Shown here one piece after another: positions 11,579-22,594 of a stretch of DNA of 64,000 nt. The DNA comes from Breviolum minutum Mf 1.05b.01 (lineage: Eukaryota > Sar > Dinophyceae > Suessiales > Symbiodiniaceae), in NCBI GenBank assembly GCA_000507305.1, contig DF239303.1, forward strand, positions 1 through 64,000. The letters are read 5' to 3'. Each line of letters starts with the position of its first letter. Position 1 is the stretch's first letter. A program made the translations under genes and the position numbers. The notes beneath the pieces are model-generated. The model did not search any database, was not told where the DNA came from, and saw only the letters and a list, made by a program, of their open reading frames with translations.

Positions 11579-11876
11579 TTTTTTTTCCCAGTTTGTCCTG
11601 CCATTTACTGTAGTTTTGTTTTAAAACTATGGTCATGGAAGCAAATAAATTGACGTATGATTCTATCAATGTATCATGTGTATCACGGATCCGGATACAT
11701 GTCAAACAGACACACAAACAAATGTGGATACAGATCTAGCTTTATGACATACATTTAGGCTACTTCTGGGGATGTTGAAAAGAGATAAAAAAAACAAAAT
11801 ATATACAAAATAAAAACAACTCACCAAAACAAACAAAAAGCAAAAAACAAAACCAAAAACAAAAAAAAAAAAAAAA

Positions 11877-12287
11877 NNNNNNNNNNNNNNNNNNNNNNNN
11901 NNNNNNNNNNNNNNNNNNNNNNNNNNNNNNNNNNNNNNNNNNNNNNNNNNNNNNNNNNNNNNNNNNNNNNNNNNNNNNNNNNNNNNNNNNNNNNNNNNNN
12001 NNNNNNNNNNNNNNNNNNNNNNNNNNNNNNNNNNNNNNNNNNNNNNNNNNNNNNNNNNNNNNNNNNNNNNNNNNNNNNNNNNNNNNNNNNNNNNNNNNNN
12101 NNNNNNNNNNNNNNNNNNNNNNNNNNNNNNNNNNNNNNNNNNNNNNNNNNNNNNNNNNNNNNNNNNNNNNNNNNNNNNNNNNNNNNNNNNNNNNNNNNNN
12201 NNNNNNNNNNNNNNNNNNNNNNNNNNNNNNNNNNNNNNNNNNNNNNNNNNNNNNNNNNNNNNNNNNNNNNNNNNNNNNNNNNNNNNN
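11877..12287. other. assembly gap (411 N)
   Basis: Unresolved bases, with A-rich low-complexity sequence on the left and T-rich on the right. Confidence 0.99.
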
Positions 12288-12603
12288 TTTTTTGTATTTT
12301 TTTTGTTTTTTTGTGAGGGAAAATTGCAATTTTTAAATTCCGGACATGTTTCCTGGGGACCCATCCAGGGACTGGGTTCCATTTGTTTTTTTTTTTGATT
12401 CTTTTTTGTTTATTTTTTGTATTTTTTTTTGTATGTTGGCTTTTGGATCCTTTTCTTCATGTGTTTTTATTTTGTTTTATGTTTGTTTTTTTTATCTATT
12501 TTGTTTTTCCCAGTAGCTGCCTGCAAGCGGTGGTCATAAATCTAGCTCTTGCAAAATATGACATGAACGTATTTACGAATATATATGTCCATCAAAAATG
12601 AAA

Positions 12604-12678
12604 TGGGACCTTACCAAGAGCTATTAGATACTCAGGTTTAGGGTTCCGTTCAGTCGGTCCTGTTGGAGATTTCTTGGA
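12604..12678 (-). repeat. right arm of inverted repeat around the gap
   Basis: Shares CTAAACCTGAGTATCTAATA and CTCCAACAGGACC with the left arm in inverse orientation. Confidence 0.85.
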
Positions 12679-12685
12679 GTACTTG

Positions 12686-12850
12686 CTGTATCTATCTATC
12701 GATTTATCTTTCTAAATCTAAACCTAAATCTAACTACTGTGTTTTAATCTATCTATCTAAATCTATCTATATCTATCTATCTAAACCTAAACCTACAGCT
12801 ACATCCAAATCTATCTACTGTATCTATCCATCTATCTATCCATCTATCCA
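12686..12850. repeat. (ATCT)n tract, imperfect
   Basis: ATCT units broken by AAACCTAAA-like units. Confidence 0.9.
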
Positions 12851-12900
12851 TTTTTTATTGGTACACACACACACAAACCTGGTGTTTTTTTGTTGGCCAG

Positions 12901-13010
12901 GCAACCCCAGATGCCAGTCCCAGTGGCGAAACTGAGACTGAACCTAAGTTTGTGGAGTCCAGTGGCACCTCGGAATGTCGGATTGCATTGGGGGATTTTT
13001 TTGGATTTTT
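12901..13010 (+). CDS. candidate acidic exon
   Basis: Acceptor TTTTTTTGTTGGCCAG|GCA. The frame reads ATPDASPSGETETEPKFVES and on. The 3' end is not clear; a family A repeat begins at 13031. Confidence 0.35.
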
Positions 13011-13030
13011 GACTTCTAACATGAAAATAC

Positions 13031-13139
13031 TACCCCCTCGAAAACTAACATGACTGGCTGGAAACTCCAACATTTAAAGATGTATTTCCTAAGGAAAATG
13101 GTGGATTTTTCAAATGTCATGTTAGTTTTCAGGGGACTA
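13031..13139. repeat. family A MITE
   Basis: TCGAAAACTAACATGA / TCATGTTAGTTTTCA arms. Confidence 0.8.
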
Positions 13140-13222
13140 GGTGGTGGTTTTTAGACATGTTTTTATTCTCTTTCCAATTTGACTGATATCTTTCAACTGG
13201 GTTGAAACCGACCAACTAGAAA
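13140..13222. repeat. family G fragment
   Basis: GGTGGTTTTTAGACATG then GGGTTGAAACCGACCAACTA. Confidence 0.5.
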
Positions 13223-13345
13223 AGGACAGTTGCATTGAATGATATTTTTTTAGCTTGCTTACTAGGTCCCGTGCGTGTATGTAGTTCATGTTTTGTAGCC
13301 CAGCGTGTAGTTGCTTGGTTGCGGTGTAATTTTTCTATTGAACAG

Positions 13346-13447
13346 GGCAGAACGTGGCTTCAATTGATTTTTTGTTGCTTCATTGCGCTGCAAGATGCAA
13401 GCAACAGCTTCTTTTTCGAAGCTAGTATTCTTGGTCAGATTGATTAA
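13346..13447 (+). CDS. candidate last exon, frame undecided
   Basis: Acceptor CTATTGAACAG|GGC, 33 codons to a stop (GRTWLQLIFCCFIALQDASN...). A second frame from the ATG at 13395 is open to 13589 and looks as good. Confidence 0.33.
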   Translation, partial: GRTWLQLIFCCFIALQDASNSFFFEASILGQID

Positions 13448-13775
13448 ACCTACTAGTTGTGTCGAATTGCCAAGAGGTATCAATAAAAAAAACGACATGT
13501 GTCTTCTAAAGTTTCAACCTCCAAGAGCAACCAAGACTTCATTTCCTGACATGATTGTGACTCCAATCTTTGGTCAGACATCTATATAGTTTGCTATGAA
13601 TTTCAACCGTATCTTCATAAACTCATCTTCGAATTGGTTCAGTATGTCCTTGCTTCCTTGGTTTTTGAAGTGATTCGTTTCATCTCGTTTGATTTGGGGT
13701 TGGGATGTCGCCCAGGTAAAACCGGAGATGAGGCCCGCAAAAACCACGCGTGGATGTGGATGAGTAGGAAAAACA

Positions 13776-13905
13776 ATGACTGTTGATGGTGCAGAAATCC
13801 GGCTGCCAACCAGTTGAGGTTGGTAGTGTATCCCACTAGTTACCAAGGTTTTTGTTCATACATCCCAAGCGCTGCCTCTCGCCGGATTTCTGAACGTTGT
13901 CAACT
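13776..13905. repeat. family F element
   Basis: ACTGTTGATGGTGCAGAAAT start, GCCGGATTTCTGAACGTTGT end. Confidence 0.8.
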
Positions 13906-14079
13906 ACGTATGGAAAACACATCCTATACCTTCATGAATTGTCTTAGGGGTGGAAAACTCACCCCCTCCAAATAATTTCACAAAACATGTTTTGTTTTGA
14001 ATTCATTGATTTTTGAAGGGGTCAGATCATAAGAACATTGAGTCACCATACTTTCCCTGCTGATATAAACCAATGTCAG

Positions 14080-14150
14080 CACCCCTGGAATTCTTGAACC
14101 AATACCGTTACCTCAACAAGTTGCCAACAATCCAAAGTGACGATGTTTAG
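14080..14150 (+). CDS. candidate last exon
   Basis: Acceptor AACCAATGTCAG|CA, then PLEFLNQYRYLNKLPTIQSD and a stop. Short and unrecognised. Confidence 0.3.
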
Positions 14151-14208
14151 TAAACCTCTATCAGATTTAAGGAGTACCTTTTTGTGTATCAACATGTGTT
14201 CACTCCGG

Positions 14209-14328
14209 AGGGATCCTGGCTCACCGAAACTGAGGATGGTTTCATGGAACCTAAATACAAAAAGCGTTTCGTTTCGGTGATGAAGCACACCCCTTCATCA
14301 TCCACTGACAAGGCGAGCCAGGATCCCT
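14209..14328. repeat. palindromic element
   Basis: AGGGATCCTGGCTC and GAGCCAGGATCCCT, 14 bp, perfect. Confidence 0.8.
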
Positions 14329-14554
14329 ACAGACTTGTGTTGTTTTAATGTAAGGTTGTTATGTTGGGTAAAGATCTCACACATGACCTGTGAATGATGA
14401 CGACGGATGACTTCTGACATCTCCATAGAGCCTTCTTCCCACCATGGTAACCACCATCAAAAACGGATGACCACCATCAAACCGACCAGCATCATACGGA
14501 ATCTAAGGGTACTCCCCAGGAAATAAGGGGGTCCATTCCTTTATCATGGTGTTT

Positions 14555-14660
14555 ACAAACCCTCCCTGGAACTAACAGCAAAAGCACCTGAAAAGATGGC
14601 ATGTTCAAATGAAACTCATCTTCCAACCATCAATTTTCAGGTGCGAAACAAACAGTGTAA
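14555..14660. repeat. family A MITE
   Basis: CTGGAACTAACAGC left arm; inner CATCTTCCAACCATCAATTT core; right arm degraded. Confidence 0.6.
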
Positions 14661-14754
14661 CCACCATGCTCCCTTAAGGCCTTACATATTTGGATAGGTA
14701 AACGTGGCACCAAAAAGGTGGCTGGGCCATGCTGGGCCCCTTGTCCCATGCCAG

Positions 14755-14846
14755 GCCACCGAAGCGGGGGATGCCTCACCGACCGAGCCATGGATCCCCA
14801 AGGAAAGGATGGATTTGGGAGCGATTTGGAGCGATCTTTCCCCAGG
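14755..14846 (+). CDS. candidate exon
   Basis: Acceptor TCCCATGCCAG|GCC, donor CCAGG|GTTCC. Reads ATEAGDASPTEPWIPKERMD and on. GC-rich relative to its flanks. Confidence 0.35.
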
Positions 14847-14904
14847 GTTCCTTTACACTTCAATCTCACATGTGTTTAATGGTCCCATTACTCTTCATTA
14901 TTTC

Positions 14905-15072
14905 CATGTAGGGGAGAAATTCATCAACCCAAACAGTAAGGGTTTATATACTCATTTTAACTGGTTGGTGGCTTCATCCATATGTTTATTTTCACTCTGA
15001 AGATTGGGGAAAGGATTGCCAATTTGACGAGCATATTTTTCACCTGGGTTGAAACTCAACCACCAACTAGTT
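14905..15072. repeat. family G element
   Basis: TTTATTTTCACTCTGAAGAT core and AACTCAACCACCAACTAGTT end. Confidence 0.65.
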
Positions 15073-15660
15073 ATGAAATTTTTGATTTGATGGATGATAA
15101 TGAAATGAATCCATATGAATCCATTCAGTATCCCAATATTGAATATAAACCTGTTGGATGTATTGGGATGTATCTTGGTATTTTTGCATGTTTTTCTTTG
15201 TCAAAGCAGCTTTCAGGGAATGAATTATGATCATTTCGAGCCAGATTTTAGATAGATCGATATATAACATACATCATTTCAAGACCAAAGTTGGTAGAAT
15301 GAGGCTCCGCCGTAGCCTCGGGGTGCATCATGAACCCTTGTTTCCTTGTTTCTTGATTTGCCACTTTTATACGGATCATTAAATTACCGATGCTGAGGGG
15401 TATTAAACAATACTTAGATGTATGATAATTTCACAGAATTTCCCATTATATAATAGATAGAATAGTGCATTTCTTGGGTTGGTGTCAGATAATGACCCCC
15501 TGATGAAACCCCTCCGGAATTGGGGAGTCGCAACCATGGATGGTGATGCCTGCTGTTGTTAAAAGATTGATGCACCAGTTCAGTGGTTCTCCACGTTGCA
15601 ACGGGTTTTATTAGATGTAATGACCCCCGTTTTTAAAACGACCTGTGACAGAGAATCAAA
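15073..15660. other. no gene recognised
   Basis: Unique sequence; nothing seen. Confidence 0.55.
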
Positions 15661-15668
15661 AAACACAC

Positions 15669-15790
15669 GTGCTAAGGCCAGAAGTGAAAGATTTGGACAC
15701 TGCACTGCAGCAATTGAAATATTGCCGCTTGGGTTGGACAATTGCTAAATTGTTGATGTTTTGTTTTGAAAAAAAGGGAGCAGGAAACAT
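15669..15790 (+). CDS. possible exon
   Basis: After GCTAAG| a frame reads EVKDLDTALQQLKYCRLGWT. No clear donor. It may belong with the last exon at 16183. Confidence 0.25.
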
Positions 15791-15998
15791 CATCTTTTCT
15801 TTCTCAAAAATAATGGAAAACCATCATGCGGATTTCAAATGTGGAGATCCATGGGGATTTTGGGGAACATCAGATGCGGCAAAAAAAAAGGAAGGGGAAA
15901 TCAAGGCACCGCATTGAGGAATGTATATGTGATCAACTTTGAGATGCGTTGCGCTTGGAAAAACAGAAATCGAAATGTTGTCCTTGATAGTGCCCATA

Positions 15999-16096
15999 GC
16001 ATCCATGTATATGGTATATTAGGTATATTTACCTACTTTTACCTGGTTGATGTTTATGGTAAATGTAGGTAAATATGCCATACACGGATGGTAAGG
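15999..16096. repeat. family E palindrome
   Basis: Left arm carries an extra GGTATATTA unit. Confidence 0.75.
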
Positions 16097-16182
16097 GGTG
16101 TTTCCAGCATACACATCAGTGACATACAAGATCTACTAGTATTACGGCAATCGTTGTTGCAAGTTCAAAGGCAAAGCATCAG

Positions 16183-16356
16183 GAACACTTGGATTTGGAC
16201 AGCCACCTCATTTTGCCACGAGGTGAAAGAGAGCACGCCTATTTGCAACAAATGCTGGGTTACGATGACGTCATTTTTCGCGAGGAGCGGCTTGATCATC
16301 TGGAGTTTGACAGACTCAGGACTATCAAAAAGAGGAGCTTCATCAATTATAGCTAA
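16183..16356 (+). CDS. candidate last exon, charged helical protein
   Basis: Acceptor GCAAAGCATCAG|GAA, then 57 codons to a stop, phase 0. Highly charged with coding-like composition (LILPRGEREHAYLQQMLGYD, then REERLDHLEFDRLR). Not recognised. Probably the 3' end of a gene running from about 12.9 kb. Confidence 0.5.
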   Translation, partial: EHLDLDSHLILPRGEREHAYLQQMLGYDDVIFREERLDHLEFDRLRTIKKRSFINYS

Positions 16357-16396
16357 CGGCCCGAGGCACGTTATGTCTTGCGGCTTGCAGTGATTG

Positions 16397-17193
16397 GAGT
16401 AAACAATTGAATTTCAGCAAAGCTCGACACAAACATCAGAAACAAAAGTCTTATGTCCAAAAAATATTTCCCCAGCCGCGTTGTCTATTAAAGATTGTAC
16501 GTGTGTTTGGATGAATTTAGGATCCCCAAATATTTTATAAAGATTGATGACTATTTGTGCAGTTGTTCTTTTCCATGGGGCCCGTTAGTTGCTGTAGATT
16601 GAGCTTGGGTCAGCTTGTGATGGGTGTATCACACCTGGCTCCAGGCAGCACTGATGTTTTGGAGTTTTTTTGTATGAAACTCGAGAGACATTCGATGCGT
16701 TGATACTCCCTACTGTAGGCTTCCAAACACCTTGGGGTTGGATGTATGACTGGACCCCAAAAGCATACCATCCAAACACCGAACCTCAGGAGGTATTTGG
16801 AAGACTAGGGACTTGATTTCATTATCATTATCATTGTTTGATGCGGCACAATCATAAATGCTTTTGCTTGCCTCACTTGAGACCTAGAGTTGCATCATGT
16901 CCTGGCTGATTGGAACGAACAGTCTGACATATTTGCTGCAGCAGACAGGCTAAGACAAACGAAGAAAAATTGAAAGTGGAACAAGTATTGTACCAATGAC
17001 ATAAATCTAAGAGCAACTAGACGGTACTGTAGAAAACTATGGGAAACGAAGGGTTTTGGAAACAACAATGCAAGCCTTCTCCTTTGTGTCACATCTTTCT
17101 TGGAGTCTGTGCATGTTTTTCCCCTGCATGCACTTCAATTCGTTTGCGCAGTCTGTGGACCTGTTTGGTTTATATGTCCTGTTGTTTTTTCAT
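16397..17193. other. no gene recognised
   Basis: Likely intergenic after the stop at 16356. Confidence 0.55.
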
Positions 17194-17281
17194 ATAGGAT
17201 CCATGTATGGTATATTTAGCTACATTTGGTTGATTTGTATGGTAAATGTAGGTAAATATACCATCCATTGATGGTACGGGA
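17194..17281. repeat. family E palindrome
   Basis: GGATCCATGTATGGTATATT / ATATACCATCCATTGATGG. Confidence 0.8.
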
Positions 17282-17849
17282 TATGCTGTATGTACTATCT
17301 CAAAAAAAATCGTCGACCTGGTGAAGTTCTTTATGTTTTGAATGTCGACTTGGACTTCCAGGGGAAAGAAATGAATAGCGGTGATCATTGCAATCTCTAA
17401 GGAATGCCCCTACGACAGCTCGTGTAAAAGTTGCCAAGATAAAAGTAGATGCAAAAAAACCTCTGAAAAGGCATAGTTGAGTAAGGGATCATAAGAAAAG
17501 CTCCATAGTAGTTTCAACAAATTGTGTCCAAATGGTTTGCATATATATTATATCATATATTAATATATTTTGTGTTTATGATTTATATCACATATTAATA
17601 AATCATATATGTGTTTGTTTTTTATTTTCATCATTTTTGTGAGCATTAGTACAAACATAAGTGCATATATCATATATCAATGCAACTTGAAATATAGACA
17701 TAGGAAAAATACACACAAAAAAGATACCCTTTCACCACCAGGAGCGACTTGCTGAAATCAGAGAGGCACGGCACGGTTTCCATGGGAAATCCATGATTTC
17801 AAGCTTTAAAAGTCGAGTTTTTCTGCGAGGGTTTTGTATAGAAACAGAT
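17282..17849. other. AT-rich spacer
   Basis: CATATATTA-like repeats at 17540-17680; no coding signal. Confidence 0.6.
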
Positions 17850-17950
17850 CCCTTACCATCCATGTATGGTATATTTACCTACATTTGGTTGTTTTTAATG
17901 GTAAAATATGGTAAATGTAGGTAAATATACCATACATGGATGGTAAGGGG
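17850..17950. repeat. family E palindrome, near perfect
   Basis: CCATCCATGTATGGTATATT, mirrored without mismatch by AATATACCATACATGGATGG at the right end; about 35-bp arms. Confidence 0.9.
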
Positions 17951-17970
17951 ATGGTATCCTGGATAATGCA

Positions 17971-18071
17971 GTGCTGGAACCCCAAAGATCATGGAAAATG
18001 GATGGTTGGAATACGAAGTTTTCCTTTTGGGATGGCCTATTTCAGGACCTATGTTAGTTTTAGGGAGGGTA
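17971..18071. repeat. family A MITE, right part
   Basis: Core ATGGATGGTTGGAAT and end TATGTTAGTTTTAGGGAGGG; left end lost. Confidence 0.6.
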
Positions 18072-18188
18072 AAGGTTTAAACCCCATCATATGATTTTCC
18101 GGATTTGCAATTGGGGTGATTCTTAGGTCAACTATATGTTAATTTTCAGAGGTGTAACCGTGTTTGCGTTTGATTTTCGGGACAAAAT

Positions 18189-18292
18189 TACCTTCGAAAC
18201 TAACATAGCAGACATTGGGACAAGGAATGTCATCGACTTAATTGTTGGCTAGGAGCGGCTAGGAGGGGATATGTTTGTTCGCAGGAGGGTAT
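18189..18292. repeat. family C MITE
   Basis: TACCTTCGAAACTAACAT start, GGATATGTTTG...GGAGGGTA end. Confidence 0.65.
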
Positions 18293-18525
18293 ATAAGAAA
18301 ATGAAACGTTTTTTACATTTTTTACATTTTTAACAATGTTCATCAATTCTCAAATTTCATCACCTTCATCGTCACGGGGCATGTGAGAGTCCCAAATCAA
18401 TGATGGCAATTTATACCATTGTTACCAGGTTTGATGAGATATTTCAGATGAGTCGGGAACAAATTTTGGGTGCGATCGATGGTATGTCAAGACGGCACGG
18501 AATCGGGCCCCATGAATGAAACTCA

Positions 18526-18612
18526 TACACCCCGGAAACTATCATGTCCCCTGAAAAATCAACGGTTGGAAGAAGTATTTCCTGTTCAAATAGTCCCTTT
18601 TTAGGGGGTGTA
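18526..18612. repeat. family A MITE, shortened
   Basis: TACACCCCGGAAACTATCAT start; ends abruptly at CCCTTTTTAGGGGGTGTA. Confidence 0.65.
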
Positions 18613-18687
18613 ATGCATATTACATACATTCGATATAGATAGGAAAGTCATTGGGAACGTCTCAGGTATGACTCTCTGGAAACGTTT

Positions 18688-18760
18688 GCTACTGTTGATG
18701 GAAGAACTCCGGCCAATGAGTTGAGGTTTGTAGGTTGAACCCATTTATTCTTGGTACAAG
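18688..18760. repeat. family F element, left part
   Basis: TACTGTTGATGGAAGAACTC then AGTTGAGGTTTGTAGG; right end absent. Confidence 0.6.
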
Positions 18761-18852
18761 TAGATCAAGTAGGTAGTTAGCTTGAAAGAAAACAGGATTG
18801 AAATCAGCCTTGAAAGAAACATCATAATTTACAGTGTACACATTATCATCCA

Positions 18853-18948
18853 GGTGATTCAAAGTGCCCTTTTCATCCCCTAGTTGGAGGTCACTTAACC
18901 CCTTGAAAGAGACACTTAACCACCCCAAAAAGGTCACTTTGAATCACC
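18853..18948. repeat. palindromic element
   Basis: GGTGATTCAAAGTG and CACTTTGAATCACC arms, with inner repeated GGTCACTT / ACACTTAACC. Confidence 0.8.
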
Positions 18949-19030
18949 AGGATTCATTTGGTTTCTTCCCACTCCATGGACCAATGGAGGTTGACCAGGT
19001 TTTCTTCCATGACTTTGGTCATTTGATCAG

Positions 19031-19081
19031 GTCGAAGAGGAGATCGACTTTGAACAGCGTCGCGTGCGACACATGGAGACG
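19031..19081 (+). CDS. candidate 51-bp exon (EF-hand gene)
   Basis: Acceptor TTGATCAG|GTC, donor ACG|GTGAGA. Reads VEEEIDFEQRRVRHMET, phase 0 at both ends. Phase and charge agree with the EF-hand exon at 19566. Confidence 0.5.
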
Positions 19082-19565
19082 GTGAGATTTTACCGCAGAA
19101 ACTTAGGGGGTTCAAAACCTTGGGGCGGATGTGTCAGTGAACTATATGTATATTGATACTATGATATGAGATGATGCAATAAGAAATGAAGTTATTGTCA
19201 TATGATACATATCATTTGAAAGTATTACATACGGTATTGACATCCTTTATACTACACACATGGTATTATCGACATCCTATACTATCGTTCCCTGTGGTTT
19301 GTGCTGGATCTTGCAAGAACAAAGCCGTTTTGCACTACAAGATAACTTCAAGTCCTTGATTTCTTTCTAATTCACTCCCTTTGTTTTTTGCCAAGACTCC
19401 AAAAAAAAGAGCGTCATTGATGGAGTTTGTGCCCACAAAGTTGGCTTCATTCTTGTCAATCCCTCGTTTGCAAAAAAAACAAATGCAGCTTTATCACTGA
19501 AAATTGATCTGAGATTGCATCAGCCGGCAAGTACTTCATCATAAAATTCATGCAGCCTATCACAG

Positions 19566-19694
19566 CCGGATTTAAGAAAGAACCTGCTGCAGGAGCATCG
19601 AAAACGCGAGCGCACTTTGGCGCGTGCCGCTGCCAGGGCGGTCAGTATGTCGGCCAACGACAACGACGGCAATGGACGAGTGACCTGGTCCCAG
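19566..19694 (+). CDS. candidate exon with EF-hand-like calcium loop
   Basis: Acceptor CTATCACAG|CCG, donor TCCCAG|GTCCAT, 43 codons, phase 0. A basic helix (RTLARAAARAVS) precedes the loop DNDGNGRVTWSQ. Positions 1, 3, 5, 6 and 8 fit the EF-hand rule (D, D, N, G, V). The usual Glu/Asp at position 12 is Gln and is the exon's last codon, so a second half of the hand would lie in the next exon. A family F repeat starts within a few bases of the donor. Confidence 0.55.
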
Positions 19695-19699
19695 GTCCA

Positions 19700-19868
19700 T
19701 GGAAATACTGGAAATATGGTTCAGAAATCCATAGAAATCCTGCTAGTGTAACCAGTTGTGGGGGAACGGTAGTTTCTCCTACTATTTACATGGTTTTAGC
19801 ACCATCCCAGGTGGTTGTTTTCGGAATTCTGAAGGTTGTTTTCGGATTTCTGAACCATCAACTACGTA
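19700..19868. repeat. family F element with duplicated right end
   Basis: GGTTCAGAAATCCATAGAAA start; two TTCGGATTTCTGAA-like ends. It follows the EF-hand exon. Confidence 0.7.
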
Positions 19869-19905
19869 TGGATGAGATGCCGAGCTGCTCAAGCATTCCT
19901 CATGA

Positions 19906-20020
19906 TACACTCCCGAAGCTGAAGGGCCGGAACCCGAGAGTTTTCATCCCTGGCAAAAGGAAAATCATTTGAACCAAACCATCATTTTCAGGTTCTATGT
20001 TAGTAGTCTTCGGGGGTGAA
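19906..20020. repeat. family B MITE
   Basis: TACACTCCCGAAGCTGAAG start, GGAAAATCATTTGAACCAAA core. Confidence 0.6.
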
Positions 20021-20535
20021 TGATAACATTTTTCCATAAAATTGGTATTCACGTGTCATTTATGTTTATTCTATATCGTTGAAGTTTTGATTGTTTCCAT
20101 CGTCATTTTAGGAATAAATCGAGGCTTTTGATGGTTCATGGTACCCCGAGAGTGCTGGGGTATATTGGACAAAGTGGGTATAGATAGCTCGCCTTATCCT
20201 TAGGGCACTGCTACAACCCAAAGGATTCAGGGCTTCAGAATTCGCTCCTGCAACTTCAGTGTAAGTTTGTTGGTAGAACGAGGCGTTTGATGCCTTTTTT
20301 TTTTGCAACAAAACTTGTTTTTTGTAGGTGATAGGGATTGAGTGAATGGTGGGAAAGATGGCCTAATTCCAATGGGTTTTCAGAGCAATGTGGTGACTTG
20401 ATGCGAATTCTTCCTGATGAAACTACGATCATACAAAAACAATTCGTTGTTCACGGTTCGGGCGCAGCGAAGGAGTCTGGCAGGCAGGTTAATATGACAT
20501 ACTGGAACACAACAGGTCCGCATTTGATTTGACTG

Positions 20536-20644
20536 CGATCCTGAAGTTTAACAGCTCGCCCCTGAAAAGTTGCTTAAACCCAAAAGGAAGGCTGGTTTTC
20601 CAGTCCCCTAATTTTTCAAGGGTAAACTCGCTGTTCAACTTCAT
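20536..20644. repeat. family A-like MITE
   Basis: GAAGTTTAACAGCTCGCCCC and GCTGTTCAACTTCAT arms; a family G copy follows directly. Confidence 0.6.
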
Positions 20645-20735
20645 CAAAATATGTTTTATTTTCACCCCTTACTTGAGGAATATTCCCATTTTGACTATCT
20701 ATCTAATATTTTTCAAATGGGTTGCGCCCACATGG
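20645..20735. repeat. family G element
   Basis: AATATGTTTTATTTTCACCC and TTTTCAAATGGGTTG. Confidence 0.65.
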
Positions 20736-20768
20736 GCCCACTGCATCCCAACGAAAATCGGCTGTGAG

Positions 20769-20816
20769 GCTATGAGAAATGCAGAGCAGTTTGAGTCCGA
20801 GTCAGCCGTATGGCAG
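20769..20816 (+). CDS. possible 48-bp exon
   Basis: Between GTGAG| and |GTGAAA, reading AMRNAEQFESESAVWQ in phase 0, compatible with the EF-hand exon. Very short. Confidence 0.33.
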
Positions 20817-20870
20817 GTGAAAAATGCATCTCGGTTGACATACAGAGACCCTTCCGGATTGGCAGAGGCG

Positions 20871-20994
20871 TACCCCTACCTGAGAGTAGCATTTTCGCAC
20901 CTGCAAATGGGGCAGATGGAAGGTTGGAAGACAAGCCTTTCCTTTTAGGATTCAGCCTATTTTCAGGGGCGAACTGATAGTTTTTGCGAGCGTA
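20871..20994. repeat. family A MITE, diverged
   Basis: Core GGAAGGTTGGAAGACAAGCC is typical; the terminal arms are poor. Confidence 0.55.
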
Positions 20995-21448
20995 GAGATG
21001 TTCAAATAACGAACAGTCAGTCTGACATTAAGTGTCCCTGAAAATTGAATACGTTTATGTAGTTTTGCATTGGAGAAATATGTTTTGAAGGATACGGTAA
21101 ATTTTAAGAGAATCAACTGTTAATTATATACTGTTATGTTCTTGCATTTTGATTGGGTGCTCATGTGTGCAGAGATGCGGGTGTAAAACACGCGAAGAAA
21201 ACATGACCCGCGAACTCCCGATGATAGATTTGAGAAACAGCAATGATTGATAGTCATGTCCTTCCCTCCAATGATCCAATAGCACGAATATGGCACATGA
21301 AAATACATGAAACACTTGATAAAGTTATCCATGCATATTTTCCAACGAAGAAGATATATATATATAGTATATATATATATCATTATATATCCAGATATGA
21401 TTTGTTTACATACATACAAATTTAAACGGTAAATGTACAGATAGATAG
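20995..21448. other. no gene recognised
   Basis: Includes a short (TA)n at 21354-21386. Confidence 0.55.
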
Positions 21449-21594
21449 ATTTGCGTACGCTGGATGCCCCCTTTTGGCTGCGATTTGCGGTGGCCAAAGG
21501 AATCTATGCAGAAACAAGTGCTGCAATTGAATATCTACCTGAAACAAGATCTGGAATCTTGGCCATGATCAATCAGGGCGTGAGGGAACGATTT
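21449..21594 (+). CDS. candidate exon
   Basis: Frame after GATAG| reads RTLDAPFWLRFAVAKGIYAE and on to donor GATTT|GTAGGT. Composition is coding-like. The acceptor lacks a pyrimidine tract because an AT repeat precedes it. Confidence 0.4.
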
Positions 21595-22103
21595 GTAGGT
21601 GTTTCATTTCATGCCCTCAATTATGATAAATCTACCCGTATTGAAATTATCCAATGTAAACAGCTAAAAACATCTAAAAAACAATTAAAAAAAAAACAAC
21701 ATGGCTTTGGCAGGCCACATTTCTTTGTGCATTTGCATTATGAGGTGTTGACCTTGAAATAAATCTACCCTTTGCATCCAGGACGTTGCCAGCAGAGAGT
21801 TAAACCTCCAGGTTTTTCGAACAGGTCGCCTTTGGAGGGGATTCTTCACTAAATGCATTCAAGGGATCTGCAATGGAAACAGGTAGAAACCCTACAGAGC
21901 CGCCATTTTTATGTGGGAGATGCGCCAAAAAATGAAAATGCCTGGATAACGTTGGATACATTCTGGTCAAATTAGCTAGCGACCTCACACGACCGATTTG
22001 CCCCCAAAAGCGAGCCAAGAAAGGGAAATTTCGGCTAGTTTCAGGTGATGAAATATCATCATTTGGCCAGATACAATTTCCGGTGTCGTTTTCAAACGCT
22101 CAG

Positions 22104-22149
22104 GAAAAGTTAGAGCAATTGAACTCCAAACTTACAGCATTGCGACTTG
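22104..22149 (+). CDS. possible coiled-coil exon
   Basis: Acceptor ACGCTCAG|GAA, donor CTTG|GTCCGC. Reads EKLEQLNSKLTALRL with heptad-like Leu spacing. Confidence 0.35.
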
Positions 22150-22496
22150 GTCCGCCTTGTTGTTTCTCCGGCACTTGGAGGAGTCCGGTGGTGATACTAA
22201 GTGCTGGGTTGATACGTGAGCTTCTATGGTTCAGGTCAAAAAAGATCCGACATTTCTCAAGATCATAGGACCCATGGATTATACATCATTCACGTCAGTC
22301 ATTGTGAGATCAGGGTTTGATTTACATCCCTAAATATTTCATCATTGTGTGGTCGCCCACAGGGGTGGGTTAAATTCGTCAACTCATGGGGCAACTGAAA
22401 GGTTTCTCAGTCAGTGCTGAGTGGCAAGGCCTTGAGGGAGGTCCAAGTGGTTTTCCGAAGCATGCTTCTCAATGAGGGAGAAATTGTCATGTGGGT

Positions 22497-22594
22497 ATAC
22501 ACCCCAGAAGTTTAACATGTTCACCCCTGAAAAATAATGGTTGGAAGATGGGATGGTCATTTTTCAGGGGGCTATCTTAAACTTCCAGGGGGTA
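22497..22594. repeat. family A/B MITE
   Basis: CCAGAAGTTTAACATGTTC start, CTTAAACTTCCAGGGGGTA end. Confidence 0.75.

Noticed and set aside
11702..12382. Open frames spanning the N gap
   Set aside because: They are translated across unknown bases and have no meaning.
15305..15330. Spliced-leader-like CCGTAGCC
   Set aside because: The match stops after eight bases.
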